NCBI GenBank assembly: GCA_917880885.1
Contig: OU862906.1
Span: 62,290,665 to 62,354,664 of the forward strand
Direction: 5' to 3'
From: Limnephilus marmoratus
Taxonomy: Eukaryota; Arthropoda; Insecta; Trichoptera; Limnephilidae
DNA length: 64,000 bases
This document shows positions 23,260 to 35,128 of this stretch, one piece after another. The position numbers and the translations under genes were made by a program. Under the pieces are notes generated by a model. The model ran no database searches, was not told the DNA's origin, and saw nothing but the letters and a program-made list of their open reading frames with translations. How positions within the stretch are numbered: position 1 is the stretch's first letter; the number at the start of each line of letters is the position of its first letter.

Positions 23260-23660
23260 AATCGAGCAATTTCGTTCAAGTCAGAAATAGCAACGGTTCT
23301 TCTGTACTCCTCCACGCCATCTTCGATTTTCCGCTCGTTTCAGAGTTAGATAATAGTCAGCTAGTAGCAGACCAGTGCAGTAGCGTTTATCTGCATTAAC
23401 ACAGTTACCGTGCGAGTGTATTAATGTGCTGCAAGTGAACTGGCGATTAGTCTCGCTGATTTGTATGTCACCGCGTCCGGTGGGGGTGTCACTGGTGTCA
23501 CCGGTGTCGCTAGGGTCACCGAGTCATTGGGTCTTGGGCACATCAGAACATCCCGGAACAAGTCTACAAATCAAAAACTAATCAATCCGTTCTCGGGAGC
23601 TTTGAAAGCTATCCGACGTGACGACCTGAAAAAATATATTTCCGGTGTTTTTAACTGATA
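23260..23660 (+). promoter_or_regulatory. GC/CpG-richer island: possible transcription start and 5' exon
   Basis: About 400 bp with raised GC in an AT-rich setting. It contains two frames open across a GGTGTCAC-repeat segment (23475-23520). One frame, open from 23461 to 23655, ends in a basic, plausible-looking stretch (SGALKAIRRDDLKKYISGVF); another starts at ATG 23465 and runs 38 codons (SPRPVGVSLVSPVSLGS). CAGT-type initiator-like sequences (ACCAGTGCAGT, 23369) occur upstream. It could equally be a retrotransposon LTR or 5' UTR relic. No TATA box or donor site stands out. Confidence 0.25.
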
Positions 23661-26273
23661 CTTTAACAGTTATTATTTTTTAATTGATAACCCAACGTTA
23701 ACAATTTTATTTTGTAATTTAACCTCAATTAATGTTGAGAATTGTAGAGCTCTCTATATTCAAAGAGCAATAATATGTACATACGCACACGCTTGTTTAA
23801 AAATTCAAGTGAATTTGCTCATGAAATATCTCCCATTGCTTGTGTTATTCTCATCTCTAATAGTTTCAGATTCCTTGCATTGTAATCATCAATAGCACCT
23901 ATCGTTTACGATTACAAAAGAAATACACTAAATGATCCAACGTTTACATTATTCCGAAAATCCATCGTTATGCTAGAAAAATATGAATGTTTACACAAAA
24001 ATCATAAACTCCGACGAAACCGCGAATCTAGAATCTATACCAGAAGCAACGCGGGAAATATCAAATAGAACTCACATCGCAATGTTTACCCTACGAAAAT
24101 AAACACGCTCAAATTTTCATGAACCCTCTGCGAGTCTTGACTAATGACGTTTAATAGTTCATATTTTTGGTGAATTAATTTGCGAGTTACAAGATTTCGG
24201 GTTCAGTTACCCCCGGGCGAAGGGGGTTGTCTTGAGAAGAGGGGCTGTGCCTTGCGGGGAATATCTGCCCTTGTTCTTGTTCCTGAAAGGGGGTGCCTAC
24301 CCACCCCCGCCCCCCAAAGGGTAGGCGGATTATGAAGGAAAACACTGAGCGTAACTTGATATTATAACATTTCTACATCCATGAGTCGCTACTTAAGACA
24401 GCCATGTAACTTTGATTCGCGGTGTGAAACAGAGAAACAGAAATATATTAATCAACAAAAATAATACCTAAAATAAACAATTAAACAAAAAAAAACATTA
24501 TTTTACGAAATAAGACAGCACTCGGCTCCCAAAAAAATAAAAGTGATACATAGATAACAATATTAAATGTAACACGATAGAATGATGTACTTAATTTGAT
24601 TATATAGTCAATTGTTGCTTGGTAGTACATCTCGAATAAACTACGAGTACAAGAAACCTGAGAGTCAAAACGTATACGCATAATTTCACAATATCAAGGT
24701 TTCAACAAACAATTTTTAAAATTAAATTTCTCTAATAATTTTTCATTTAATTTGTCTTAGGGCCGCGAGTAATCCCATGCAGTAGAAATGAAAGAAGAAG
24801 GTCTTGGGTTGCTTGTTATAAGCATGTTAATTAGACTGAATCAAATATTCCGCTTTCTCACCCCCCGGGAGGAGAATTACCCACCCTCGCTCCTTACACA
24901 TTTCTTAGCCGGTTATTATTACGTTTTTAAAATGAGTCATTTGACCCTCGAATTTCATTTAGAAAGGTCATTAATCTGATTACTCTCTGATATAATCTGC
25001 CGAAATTACACAAAATGAAATAATTAATCAAGTTTGATTAATTGTTAGCTTTATTGGGCAGTAGATTCAATGACAACAAGAATATTTTCTGAATTTATTT
25101 TACTGTTGGTTCTGATTTTCAACATCACATTCGGGAAAAGATAAAGTGTTTTCGTATACACGGAATGTTATTAATAAAATTAAAGAATTTAAAGTAGTTT
25201 GTTGTAAAGTAAATCCTTGATCGGTGTGTACTGTGTGTGCTCTGTGTTTTAGGGTTGCCTTGTTTTATCGCTCGTTAATATTACATCACGCGTTACATTT
25301 GATAATGGGAATCAGGATTCATTTAATATTTTGGGCCTTTCCTTCGGTAATCTACATGTATGAATAATTAATCAGTAATCACAACTGTAGATTTGTCTAG
25401 TACGTTATAAATTTGAATTACATCATCAGTTGGAACGAGTGAGGTTATTTGTTATTTATTTACCCCTAACTTACTAGGATTGCGTTCTGAATATTTGATT
25501 TTGAATCCGTCTTTCGGATGAAATTCATGACGAACTTTCTGCGAAACGATTCAAGTTTTCTTCCTATTAACAACTTTTGCATATGAAATTATGGTTTTAA
25601 TTTGGGTTTGCATATTTTAGTATATTTGGTTCACTCTTTTGGGGGTTTATCATCAGGAAATCCTAAACTACCTTATAATTAAAAGCTCCTAAATATGTTG
25701 GATGAAAGCTCTTAACACAAATAAGAGAAAAATCACAAAGGCGCAAAAAAAAATTTAAAAAAAAAACATTTTAAATTAATTATTTAAATTCTTCAAAGAT
25801 AATTTTTCATGATTAGGGTAAACAAGGAAGCCTTCGTAATGTCAGAAAAATAATAATCTCGCGAGGAACGAACAAATTAAAGAATAACATGGCTTAACCC
25901 TTCCCCCCTCGCCCCCGTTGTTTGGGGGAGTTTAAGTTGTTGTAACACAACAAACAATTAATTATTGCTTCAGAATCGTAATCGCTTAAATCTTCTTGAA
26001 AATAATCCCCGACAAGGTTACTGAAAAAGAAAGGTTTAAAGGGTAGAATTATTGTTCAAGAATCCATTACGATACATACAGGTTAATGTTTTTCTATTAT
26101 GTAAAAACAACGTTTAAACACATGTACCTACGTTCAAAGTTCGAAATTGTTATCTCTCTTTTTATAAGGCAACTACTAAGGTTCTGCAGTGCCTCCACAA
26201 TGTTCACAGAAGGGGGGTGCACTCATTCACCTCCCCACTTCGCCACTGACTAACCAGCTTCTGGGGCAGGATG
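23661..26273. other. gene-free stretch with two C/G-rich patches
   Basis: Mostly unique AT-rich DNA. At 24205-24330 a patch with ACCCCCGGGCGAAGGGGG and a stem GCCTACCC (24295-24302) / GGGTAGGC (24319-24326) stands out, and a smaller one lies at 25890-25930 (CCCCCCTCGCCCCCGTTG…GGGGGAG). Neither matches a family here and neither is coding. Confidence 0.45.
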
Positions 26274-26726
26274 TTACATTAGCTCCACACAGGAGGCCCT
26301 GAGGAAAATAATTCCCCTCAGGGCCTATGTCATCTTTGATGTTGCTGTGTGGAGGGTTTTTTTAGAAAAGGTAAGAGGGAAAGTTCTGGGAAGGAAAAGG
26401 GTGTTAGGGGTGGGTAGGTATCTGGGGGTCAGTTATCCAGGAGTGACGAACACATGAATCCATCCCTCCCACTGCGGTTCAAGGCGATGTCCCGAGAGAG
26501 TATGGCTGGAGAAGTCAAAGGGATTCCCTCAACCATTCTCTCCCGATCCGGTCTGCCACACAGCTGGTGAGCAGACGCATCCGCCGCCAAGACCCGGACA
26601 AACCTCACCTCATGATCCCGGGCACCCCGGCCAAGTCATCAAAGGTAGCGTATTGCTTGGGGTGACCTATGGCAGAGATGTTGGTTATCCAGTAAAATGT
26701 TTCCGGTGACCACACCCGCCTCCCAA
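26274..26726 (-). mobile_element. Family B element, copy 3 (full length, best preserved)
   Basis: Has every part of the family, including TCCCGATCCGGTCTGCCACA, GACCCGGACAAACCTCACCT and an intact 3' stem (AGCTCCACACAGGAGGCCCT … GGGCCTATGTCATC … TGCTGTGTGGAGGG). The GGGGAATTATTTTCC inner loop is flanked by CCTCAGGGCC and GGCCCTGAGG arms. No protein is encoded. Confidence 0.8.
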
Positions 26727-26811
26727 TTACATTAGCTTCACACAGGAGGCACCAAGAAAAACCATTTCCTTAGGGGCCTATGTCATCTTTGAGGATGGTG
26801 TGTGGAGGGTT
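26727..26811 (-). mobile_element. Family B, solo 3'-stem fragment (copy 4)
   Basis: Immediately follows copy 3 in the same orientation and consists only of the 3' stem: ATTAGCTTCACACAGGAGGC, a diverged inner arm, GGGGCCTATGTCATC and GTGTGTGGAGGG. It is either a severely 5'-truncated copy or a leftover of tandem insertion. Confidence 0.7.
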
Positions 26812-29756
26812 CAGCTCTCCAATCAGCGAGCGATGGAAGCAGATGATGAGGCAACCTTCCTGATGGAAATCTTTTAATTTTAACCGTAATTAATTTCAAT
26901 TATTTATGCGATGTTTTTGTTTTATGTTATCGTTAAGTACCTACATACCTACTGTGTGTTTTCGTTTTTAATATAATTTTTTTTTCTCTTTATTTTGTAT
27001 GGCAGACTGGGATTGAACTATGCAGGATTAAAAACTTTTTAATATCTTTGATAATGACTCATTATAATCTTACTAAATAATTCAATTAAGTTAAATTTAA
27101 TCGCAGTGATTAAATATAAAGTATTTGTAAGGTACGTATTTCAAATTAAGCTTTTTTCTAAATCCGGGTCTTCCAAAGAATATGAGTGTTTCATTGAAAA
27201 ATATTGCCCCGATTAAGTTAATGCCTGTAACCCTTTGGCTTGTGTTTCAGATGCCTTCATTTATATCTTTCTCTTGAAATTGCTTAATTTAAGTGCTTAA
27301 TAAGCTCCCTATTTATATTTCCTTAATATCTTCTTACTCCTTAGAAAAAATGTAAAGATATCAAATTGGTAAGAAAGGATTTAAATACTGAGATTTATTA
27401 TAAGCTGAAATTATTGTTTGTATCCAAAACTTCGTTTAAATTTAAAGCCTAACTGGCAAAGACAGCACATAAATGTCTGAAAACTAAACTTATTGGTTTT
27501 ATGCCCAAATAAAGTTTTAAATTGGTTTCGCAAATTTTAGATAATTATAATTAATGTATCACAATTGGACACTCTTTTTAAAAAAAATCTTAACTTTAAA
27601 TGTCACGTTTTCTGCCAAAATCAACCAAAAGATAATTCATATCAAAAGCTATGTATGTACTTGTCCATTATATATCATAAATTATCACACAAAGTTACAG
27701 CAATCATTTTTAAGGCTTCAATGAAGGATAGAACATAGATATTATTATGTATCTCGTTTTACATTCTCGCATGCAATGCATTCTATATATGCAGATTTCG
27801 ATTAATTCTGTAAAATATGTAGAAAACACGAACATTAGTTTACTCGCAAATCTCAAGAGGAACTACCTAGGAACCCTTTACCTACATGAGAACGTGTAGA
27901 AACAACAGAACTTTTAGAAAAAATACGAATTTAATATTAAAAACAAATACATATTCAGCTCTGTATTTGTATACGTTTTTTAAATGAAATGATCTAATGT
28001 GAATAAATTCGATTTTGAAGTTTTGTAAAATGCATTCAGATATTTATTTACTTTGAATAAACCTTTTGCGATTGAAAAGGATCAACCTTTATCATTAAAC
28101 GATCTTCGGGAATTTATCTTGGAAATAAAAAAGCATGGAAATTGTTTGATTTACGAGACAGTAAAGGCAAACACTTTTCATTGTTTTCGTTAGTCCATAA
28201 TAGTACAGTACGCGCCAAAATTAAATGCCGACCTGAATTTGATATGATCGATTATTCCTTACTATTATTATTATTAGGCAGTTAACTGACTTTACAATGA
28301 CCATAACCGAAAGAGAAAGATGCGTAAAACATACGTGCGACAGAAAAAAAACTACGATATTACGACGACTTCTGTGTCAAATATAGTTTTTCTGGTCGGT
28401 ATTAAGGTTTGCCGCTTATTAAGGCTCCACAACCGGGTTCGAAAAGAAGAAGAAAAGATACGAATTTACGAATGTTAGAGGAGGGCGCTAACATTTACAG
28501 CGACAAAATCGATGCGAAAATTGCTAAAATGTTTAATAAAACACGACTCGTTTAAAATAGAGCAAAAATCTCGCGGGGAGTATCTTAACTATCATTTAAA
28601 AAAACATTGTGAATTTTTTCACAAATATAATTTAAATAAGATAATAGAAACAGACCTGTTTTTAATCATTTTTGGAGCATGCTTTGCGATTTTAGTCTAT
28701 CGAGGGAATTTCTTATAATTTGCGTTTCGGCACGGGCAGCATCAAGACATTATCTTCAAAAATAACATATATTTTTTTAAGAGCTTAAAAACTTTAAAAT
28801 TTTAAGGGAGGTATGTAAGAAATCGGTTGAAATTCGGGTTACGGGCCCCTAATACGATCGTATTAATGGTATTAAAAAGTGTGTTTTAAAAATAATGTTT
28901 TAGAAAAGTCGTATACAATACTATTCGTTATAATAGCCAACACTTAGTAACATAATTCATTGATCTAATTAAAGCTAAGTAGATAAACATTAGCGACTAA
29001 TTGACACACTGTAATTAAGTACTGGTGTGTTGTTGTAAGGTTTCATCCAAAGGCTATAAAAAGCGTGATGAAGCAGGTGATAAAATACCGTTATTATCCA
29101 AATGATCATCCTTCTAACACTAACCTCTTGGCCTTGCTTAGTCAGTCACCTTAAATATCTTCCAATCAGATAGAGCCATCCACCCAATAAACAAGCCCAC
29201 CATATCAAAATCTGCTTGCGATAAAATATCCATAAAAATGCCTAATGGATTTAGTATCGAACTTTTTATACGTATTAAATGGTACCTATAAAACATTTGC
29301 CCGGAGTTGTGGAGCTTTCGAGTTAAATTGATGATGATAAAGGATATTTATACGTACATATATTTACACGCTCGTGTATAAAATGAAACACGAACGAATC
29401 GAGGAGTTACCTTACATGCAAACATCAGCATTTAGGTACGATCATATATTGGAAGGTACTACAAAAAAATAGGTGATAAGAAAAAGATTATTTTTTAAAT
29501 TTACGAATGACTAAAATGACTCAACTTTTAAGGAACTCACTAATTCAGATTGCTTTTTTAATGATTTTTTTTACTCCTATGCAAGTTGGCCGTAAAAAGT
29601 AAATTGATCAATTGATTTATTTTATTTTATTTATTAGGGTAATAAACAGTCTTTATTAATTATTATATAACAGAACATTTACGTCATTGACCAATAAAAT
29701 AACGACATTCAACTTTGAAACCATAATAGACATAGACAAAGAAAAATACGTAACAA
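26812..29756. other. gene-free AT-rich stretch
   Basis: Nearly 3 kb of unique AT-rich DNA with short frames only. No shared repeats and no coding signal recognised. Confidence 0.5.
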
Positions 29757-30079
29757 TCTTTACATAGTATAAAATGAAGTCGATCCCGCTGTCTGTGCGC
29801 TTAGATCTCTTAAACTAAGCAACGGATTTTCATGCGGTTTTCACCAATAGATAGAGTGATTCATGAGGAAGGTTTTTAGGTATATAATTTGTCAAGGTTT
29901 TGTATAAATTGGTTGAAATATATAAACAAAGGGAGCGGGCTGGCAAGCGGGCAGTGGGCAGCGGGCTGGCACGCGGGCGGTGTGGATTTGATTTAACAAA
30001 TGGCGTTGGTTATAAAGGTTGGGTAATGGCGTGGCGTCGTGTTTCGTTAGCCTCAGCAACGTGTATCCGGGTCTGCTAG
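29757..30079 (+). mobile_element. non-autonomous Helitron (Helitron 1)
   Basis: Begins TCTTTACATAGTATAAAATG and ends GGGTCTGCTAG, inserted between A and T with no target duplication, which is the Helitron pattern (5' TC, 3' CTRR, A/T target). The 5' part (AATGAAGTCGATCCCGCTGT, GGTTTTTAGGTATATAATTTG) is of the type common in insect Helitron derivatives. A short tandem of GCGGGCTGGCA/AGCGGGCAGTG units lies at 29935-29980. No Rep/helicase frame. A clear 3' hairpin is not evident. Confidence 0.65.
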
Positions 30080-31280
30080 TATGCTATGAACAGTTCTGAT
30101 AAAGTGCATCTTACTTAAATCTACAAATGAAATATTTCCCAGGTTTACATTAAACTTGGTATGGATATCAATGATATCTTTCAGGATTTGATTTGATTCC
30201 ATTATTACAATGGTTAAGCCTACGTATTTCAGTCATCGGTGCATGGGTGCGTGATATTGTATTTCTGCGTTATGCCTAAAATTATTCAAGTGTTACTTAA
30301 TTGTTACGCAGACACCAAAATTATTTGATTAAATGAACCCGAGATTATTCACGAGGATATGTTAGTGTTCACATATTTTTAAATAAAACGCGGAGTATTG
30401 AAATTAAACTTTAATCAGGAGATTTTGAGGCTAGATAGGAAAAACGTCAATAGACCAAAAAAATTATCCAGAACTCGTGTTTCATTTGAACTGGGAAACG
30501 TATTGTATCTCTCATACATACGAAACAAACTATTTTCTATTTTTCCAGTGCTTTTAAGCTGTAGGTCGAATACCCTTACGGTAATCATAAATCATCCTCT
30601 GATTACGGAAATGTCTGCACGCTACCCTTCCTTTCCACTGCAATCATCGGAACCTATGTAACGTGAGGTCTGAGTATGGTGAAATAATACTTTTATACAG
30701 CAAGTAGTTCTTATGAAGACATTCTAGATATTAACTTTGAATATTTCAAATAGAATGAATGCAAAAATTAAGCAAATTTCATACAGAGGTGTGCTTTAAT
30801 TTGCAGCGGTTTCCTGCATGAAATATGTGGTATGATTTGGGAAACAGTGCTTATAGCTATCCGACAAGATATATTGTATTTGTTCGTTTTTATGAAAATA
30901 TCAAAAAATTATTGTTTTTGATATTATGATGTAAACTTTGATGATATTTTTATACTTCTAAATAATATAGCATCGTTACTTTATGGCTTTAGAGTTTAGA
31001 CCGTCCAGCAATCGAGAGGTGGTTTTTTAATCACGTAGTCACGAGTTCTATTATCGCCGGATGCAGAAGAATGTGATTTTTGATATAAAATGTGTTTGCT
31101 TGATTTATTGCCCAGTCTGAACCTCAACAAATTGACGACTGACCAGATGAAGTATTCATCAATTGAATAGGCATCTATAACCGCAAGTCAAGCACGTATT
31201 TTTCTAAACGAAACACGAATCGACGATATAATTTATGCGGTTCTAATTCGTATTTTTCTCTCGAATGCATGTGAAGGTTT
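30080..31280. other. gene-free AT-rich stretch
   Basis: Nothing recognisable. A frame at 30398-30661 on the plus strand needs a non-ATG start and shows no domain. Confidence 0.5.
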
Positions 31281-31938
31281 GATAGTGGTCTAGGGGTAAG
31301 GCTCTTGACTCGCAATCCTACGGTTGCGGGATCGAATCCCGGCGTGAGCATATAAATTTTATTTGATTAATTTGTGTTATTTCATAATTAATTCATTTAA
31401 AATCTTACTAATATTATAAACGTGAATGTTTGAATTAATGTATGTGTGTTTGTTACTCTTTCACGCAGAAACTACTGAATGGATTTTAATGAATCTTTAC
31501 AATAATATAGCTCATACATAAGAATAACATATAGGCTATAATTTATGTTGCTAGCTAGGAAGGGGACGCGGGAGGGGAACGGGGACGCACGGGAAAGGTG
31601 ATTCAGGGAGAAACAATGTATTTCTTTGAATATATGGCATTGCAACGCATGCCAGGAACCAGCTAGTAATATATAGTTTATTTGCGGAACGTTCCAGAGT
31701 GGAAGATACTCTCAGTATCGCCTTGGTGTAAGAAAATAATTCAGAATTTAAAAATTGCTTGATATGGCTTTAGCCGGGTTTGGTGACCAGATCTGAATAG
31801 CCGGGTGCTTACCCTCCTTCCTCTCGCCTATCTCCTTCCCTTCTACCTTCAGCCTTATAACATACCCCAATTGGGGTTGCCGTAGTTTCAATCCAGACGG
31901 GGCCAGATGGGGCTCTTGTGAGGAATTCACATAAAAAA
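31281..31938 (+). mobile_element. SINE-A copy 5, split by a Helitron
   Basis: The tRNA-like head (31281-31352, AGTGGTCTAGGGGTAAGGCT and B box GGATCGAATCC) and the AAATTTTATTTGATTAATTT linker run to 31402. The body resumes at 31667 (GGAACGTTCCAGAGTGGAAG) and continues to the CTCTTGTGAGGAATTCAC end and a short A run. The two parts join precisely when 31403-31666 is removed, as compared with copy 4. Confidence 0.85.
31403..31666 (+). mobile_element. non-autonomous Helitron inside SINE-A (Helitron 2)
   Basis: 264 bp beginning TCTTACTAATATTATAAACG and ending AACCAGCTAG, between A (31402) and T (31667). The interrupted SINE sequence is otherwise intact across the junction, which defines both ends to the base. 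It includes CAGAAACTACTGAATGGATT, the kind of sequence seen in many insect Helitron derivatives. No coding capacity. Confidence 0.85.
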
Positions 31939-32584
31939 TTAACTAAGCACAGAGGAGGAATGCCACAAAATTCTGCATCGGTACACACTCCAAGCGTCAT
32001 TCCCAGTATTTCATATCTTCTGGCCAATGACGTATGATATACTTGGTCGAAGCTTCTGGCATATCCTCAGACTAGATAGTGAGTAAGTAAGTATGATATC
32101 TCTTATTTTTTTATCTAAAGCAAATTGTTTGATGTGTTAAATTTACTCTTACCTAACATCCGAGATATTTTGCAAACCAATAATTGTACAATACGATGGA
32201 ATGTTGTAGGTAAACCTTTGTGGTTTCCGCGTACAACCGAACAACCAACAAATATAAATAAATATAGCTATTGGAAGGTTTCGTTGAGGTAGGTAAGGGA
32301 GGACCCTTAGCAAAGTTGTACCACGATATTACAGGTAAATAAGTAGGTATCTGTGTATGTACTTAATAATAATTGCGTTCGAACGAGCCGTTTAGCGAAT
32401 TACCCTTTCAAGCAGGGAGCAATTAATAAACACTAAAGTAGTCCTAACTACATAAATACGAAATCGATAGGATACCATTAATTCTGAATAGCCCCATGCA
32501 ATGCGAGTTGGCTCCCTGCAATATTCGCATTTCAAGTGTTCGTGTGACGTAATAATTGGAGAACAAGAAAGTAACTTACTGACG

Positions 32585-32590
32585 TTTATT
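32585..32590 (-). promoter_or_regulatory. possible AATAAA polyadenylation signal for the candidate exon
   Basis: AATAAA on the minus strand, about 226 nt after the stop codon of the open segment at 32816-33175. In AT-rich DNA this hexamer is common by chance, so it is supportive only. Confidence 0.25.
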
Positions 32591-32815
32591 CCGCAACCTG
32601 ATGCGTTCGCTTCCTGTTCCCAAAAGCACCAAGCAAAATAAGAAAATTCATAAAAAAGTTCTGATCAATAGTATAAACATCGATTTACAGACGTACAAAT
32701 GTAAGAACTTTTTTTAACTAAGTGTCTGTTTGCTATTAAGAACGTTTGTGAACGACTTTGAAAATAATTAAACTATTCAAAATTTAATTTGTAATTCGTG
32801 CTCATTGTACTTTTC

Positions 32816-33175
32816 TTATTGACGTTCAAAGTAATTTTTAATCTCGAGCATGGAGATAAGGCGTAGATTAGCATGTGTAATTACATTTTGGTTACGTGAA
32901 TCCGTGAAAAGGTAGTTTAACAAATGTGCACTGTGTAATGCATGCAGTTTGAATGCAGTTGTTTTATTACGTGGTGGTTCTTTAGTAGGGTATGGGGTAA
33001 AAGTGGAATGGTTCATTCGTGTCTTAGGAGAAGACCAGTCTAATGTCGTGACTGCGATTCCCTTTGCGTTTGAAGTGTCTGACAGGATCGCTTGAAAAGC
33101 TCGGAGTTCCCCACTTGATTGCAATAATTCAAACAAGAGATCCTCAATGACCCGAGGAGCTTGTGGAGTAAGTAG
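32816..33175 (-). CDS. candidate 3'-terminal coding exon, function unknown
   Basis: A 360-nt minus-strand segment open from a plausible acceptor (TTGCGTGTTTCTCAG, then CTACTTACT, 33175) in phase 0 to a TAA at 32816-32818, giving 119 codons. There is no in-frame ATG near the start, so if real it is the last exon of a multi-exon gene. The product starts LLTPQAPRVIEDLLFELLQS, has an amphipathic first third, a polar proline-containing middle (TFTPYPTKEPPRNKT) and ends LEIKNYFERQ. Composition is mixed and not repeat-like, unlike the other frames in the window. No domain was recognised and no upstream exon could be linked. It could also be a decayed gene fragment. Confidence 0.3.
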   Translation of the reverse strand, partial: LLTPQAPRVIEDLLFELLQSSGELRAFQAILSDTSNAKGIAVTTLDWSSPKTRMNHSTFTPYPTKEPPRNKTTAFKLHALHSAHLLNYLFTDSRNQNVITHANLRLISMLEIKNYFERQ

Positions 33176-33407
33176 CTGAGAAACACGCAATACAACGCAA
33201 AAATAATCATTTCCTTCTGAAATTATTACAAATCACGTTTAAAAACTCAACTGAAGCGAATAACCAGGAAAATAATAAGAAATGATTGATTTCTTAATAC
33301 TACAAAATTACCATAATATGTATTATCTCCCTACTCAATTGTGTGATTAATTAAATGTAAATAAAGCCATAATCGGTAAAATGATTTTTTCTCATTAATT
33401 CAATTTG

Positions 33408-33847
33408 GGAGGCAGGTATGGGTGACAACCATTTATTGAAAAAACACCTCTGCCAATGGTCACCCCAATTGGTTCGCTGCGCTTGGTGGCTTAGCAGGGG
33501 TGCCCGGGTTCTTGGGGTGAGGTTTTTGAGGCTCTTGCGGCGGATGCGTCTACCGCCAGCTGCGTGGCGGGTCAAATCTGGAGACTGATTGAGGGAGGAC
33601 TTTTGACCTCTCTAGCCGGACTCTCTCGACAAATCGCCTTGCACAGCAGTTGGAGGGATGGCATCATACGTCCGACACTCCCCAGATTCCTATCCACTCC
33701 TCATACGTTTTTCCTTCCCAGAACTTCCTTTCCTTTCTTTTACCTAAAAAACCCTCCACACAGCATCCTCAAAGATGACACACGCCCCAAGGGAAATCGA
33801 TTTCCTCAGGGCCTTCTGTGTGAAGCTAATACTGTACGTAAAAAAAA
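33408..33847 (+). mobile_element. Family B element, copy 5 (full length)
   Basis: Plus-strand copy starting GGAGGCAGGTATGGGTGACA and ending at an A run after GTGAAGCTAATACTGTACGT. The middle (33585-33700) keeps CTCTCTAGCCGGACTCTCTC and a GGGATGG…CATACG segment. The outer 3' stem has one mismatch (CTCCACACAG with CTGTGTGAAG). The open frame through it is not shared with other copies. Confidence 0.75.
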
Positions 33848-34432
33848 TCTACGACGAATTTTTCAGTCACTCAATCTTTTTATTACCTCTTTATTTTGGT
33901 AAAATTAGCTTTTGGCGCATATAAAATAATTTTTACTGAATACACACTACAAATATTAAAAATATATTTTTGTACAAGTAGAAGTTTTAGGCGTCATGCC
34001 AATTTTAAAAGGAAAGCCAATTCCAATTTTTTGTTTTTCATATATATTTTTTTCTTAACTTTAGTTTTGTAAATACGGAATTACTTGTTCTATAAATATG
34101 TTAAAACGTAATTATGTTTTAATTTACTAATTTAAAGTTTATTTTGCCATGATGTATCTTAACTGCATTAAAAAAAACTTAAGTATACCCACGAACTGGC
34201 GATGCCTATGTGGGTTTTTTTTGTTATCATACATATATGTATACTATTTTAATATCTTTTTTTTTGTTAAATTGTATTATTGTTTATCTTTAAGCTATAT
34301 ATTTAATTTTATAGTTCCTTTTTTTTACTTCTTATCAAAAGAAATGTTTTTTGTAATATTTTTATTGTATGTAACAAAAAAATTTATTAAAAAAAAAAAA
34401 AAATAGTAATACTTGTAGAACATTCAAAAATC
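33848..34432. other. gene-free AT-rich stretch
   Basis: Very AT-rich with T runs and A runs. Frames here are low-complexity. Confidence 0.5.
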
Positions 34433-35128
34433 TTGTTTTTTGAAGAGTTATATTAAATGTACATTTGTTAATTAAATTTAATTTTTCCGCGACCGGTTGC
34501 GATGCAACCGTATCATTCACGAGCAGAATTAAAACTAACTTCAAAATTAAATGCAAGTACCAAAGATTAATTAGGTGGGAGTAGTGGGAGGGATGATTTT
34601 GGGGGCAGGGGGAAAGCGGTGGGAGGAGTCAATATTATACGGAAACATGGTTAGTAAAGGAGATTTGCAAGGCGCTATTATTTTATTCACTAAATTAATT
34701 TTAGATTTAATTTTTTTGTTTATTTCGAGCGTTTCTAAAGCGCAAATATTAAAGTATGAATTTATATTGCAATGTTTAAATTTTGTTTTTTGCAACATAA
34801 ATTCATACTTTAATCTTTGCGCTTTAGAAACGCTCGAAATAAACAAAAAAATTAAATCTAAAATTAATTTAGTGAATAAAATAATAGCGCCTTGCAAATC
34901 TCCTTTACTAACCATGTTTCCGTATAATATTGACTCCTCCCACCGCTTTCCCCTCCCCCCAAAATCATCCCTCCCACTACTCCCACCTAATTAATCTTTG
35001 GTACTTGCATTTAATTTTGAAGTTAGTTTTAATTCTGCTCGTGAATGATACGGTTGTATCGAAACCGGTCGCGGAAAAATTAAATTTAATTAAAAAATGT
35101 ACATTTAATAAAACTCTTCAAAAAACAA
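34433..35128. repeat. 696-bp near-perfect palindrome
   Basis: Two arms of about 335 bp in inverted orientation around a central segment (ATTGCAATGTTTAAATTTTG…TTGCAACA near 34780). The outer ends are TTGTTTTTTGAAGAG and CTCTTCAAAAAACAA. Each arm has a CCGGTT-containing segment, and a G-rich stretch (34573-34628) is matched by a C-rich one (34935-34990). Differences are few: for example TTGTTAATT against a T-run version, GGTTGCGATGCAACCG against GGTTTCGATACAACCG, and one short indel in the G-rich stretch. Long frames on both strands are mirror images of one another through the arms and are not genes. Foldback transposon, recent inverted duplication, and assembly artefact are all possible. Confidence 0.85.

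Noticed and set aside
34571..34994. 114- and 139-codon frames sharing GDLQGAIILFTKLILD on opposite strands
   Set aside because: They are the two arms of one palindrome read in both directions; there is no independent coding evidence.
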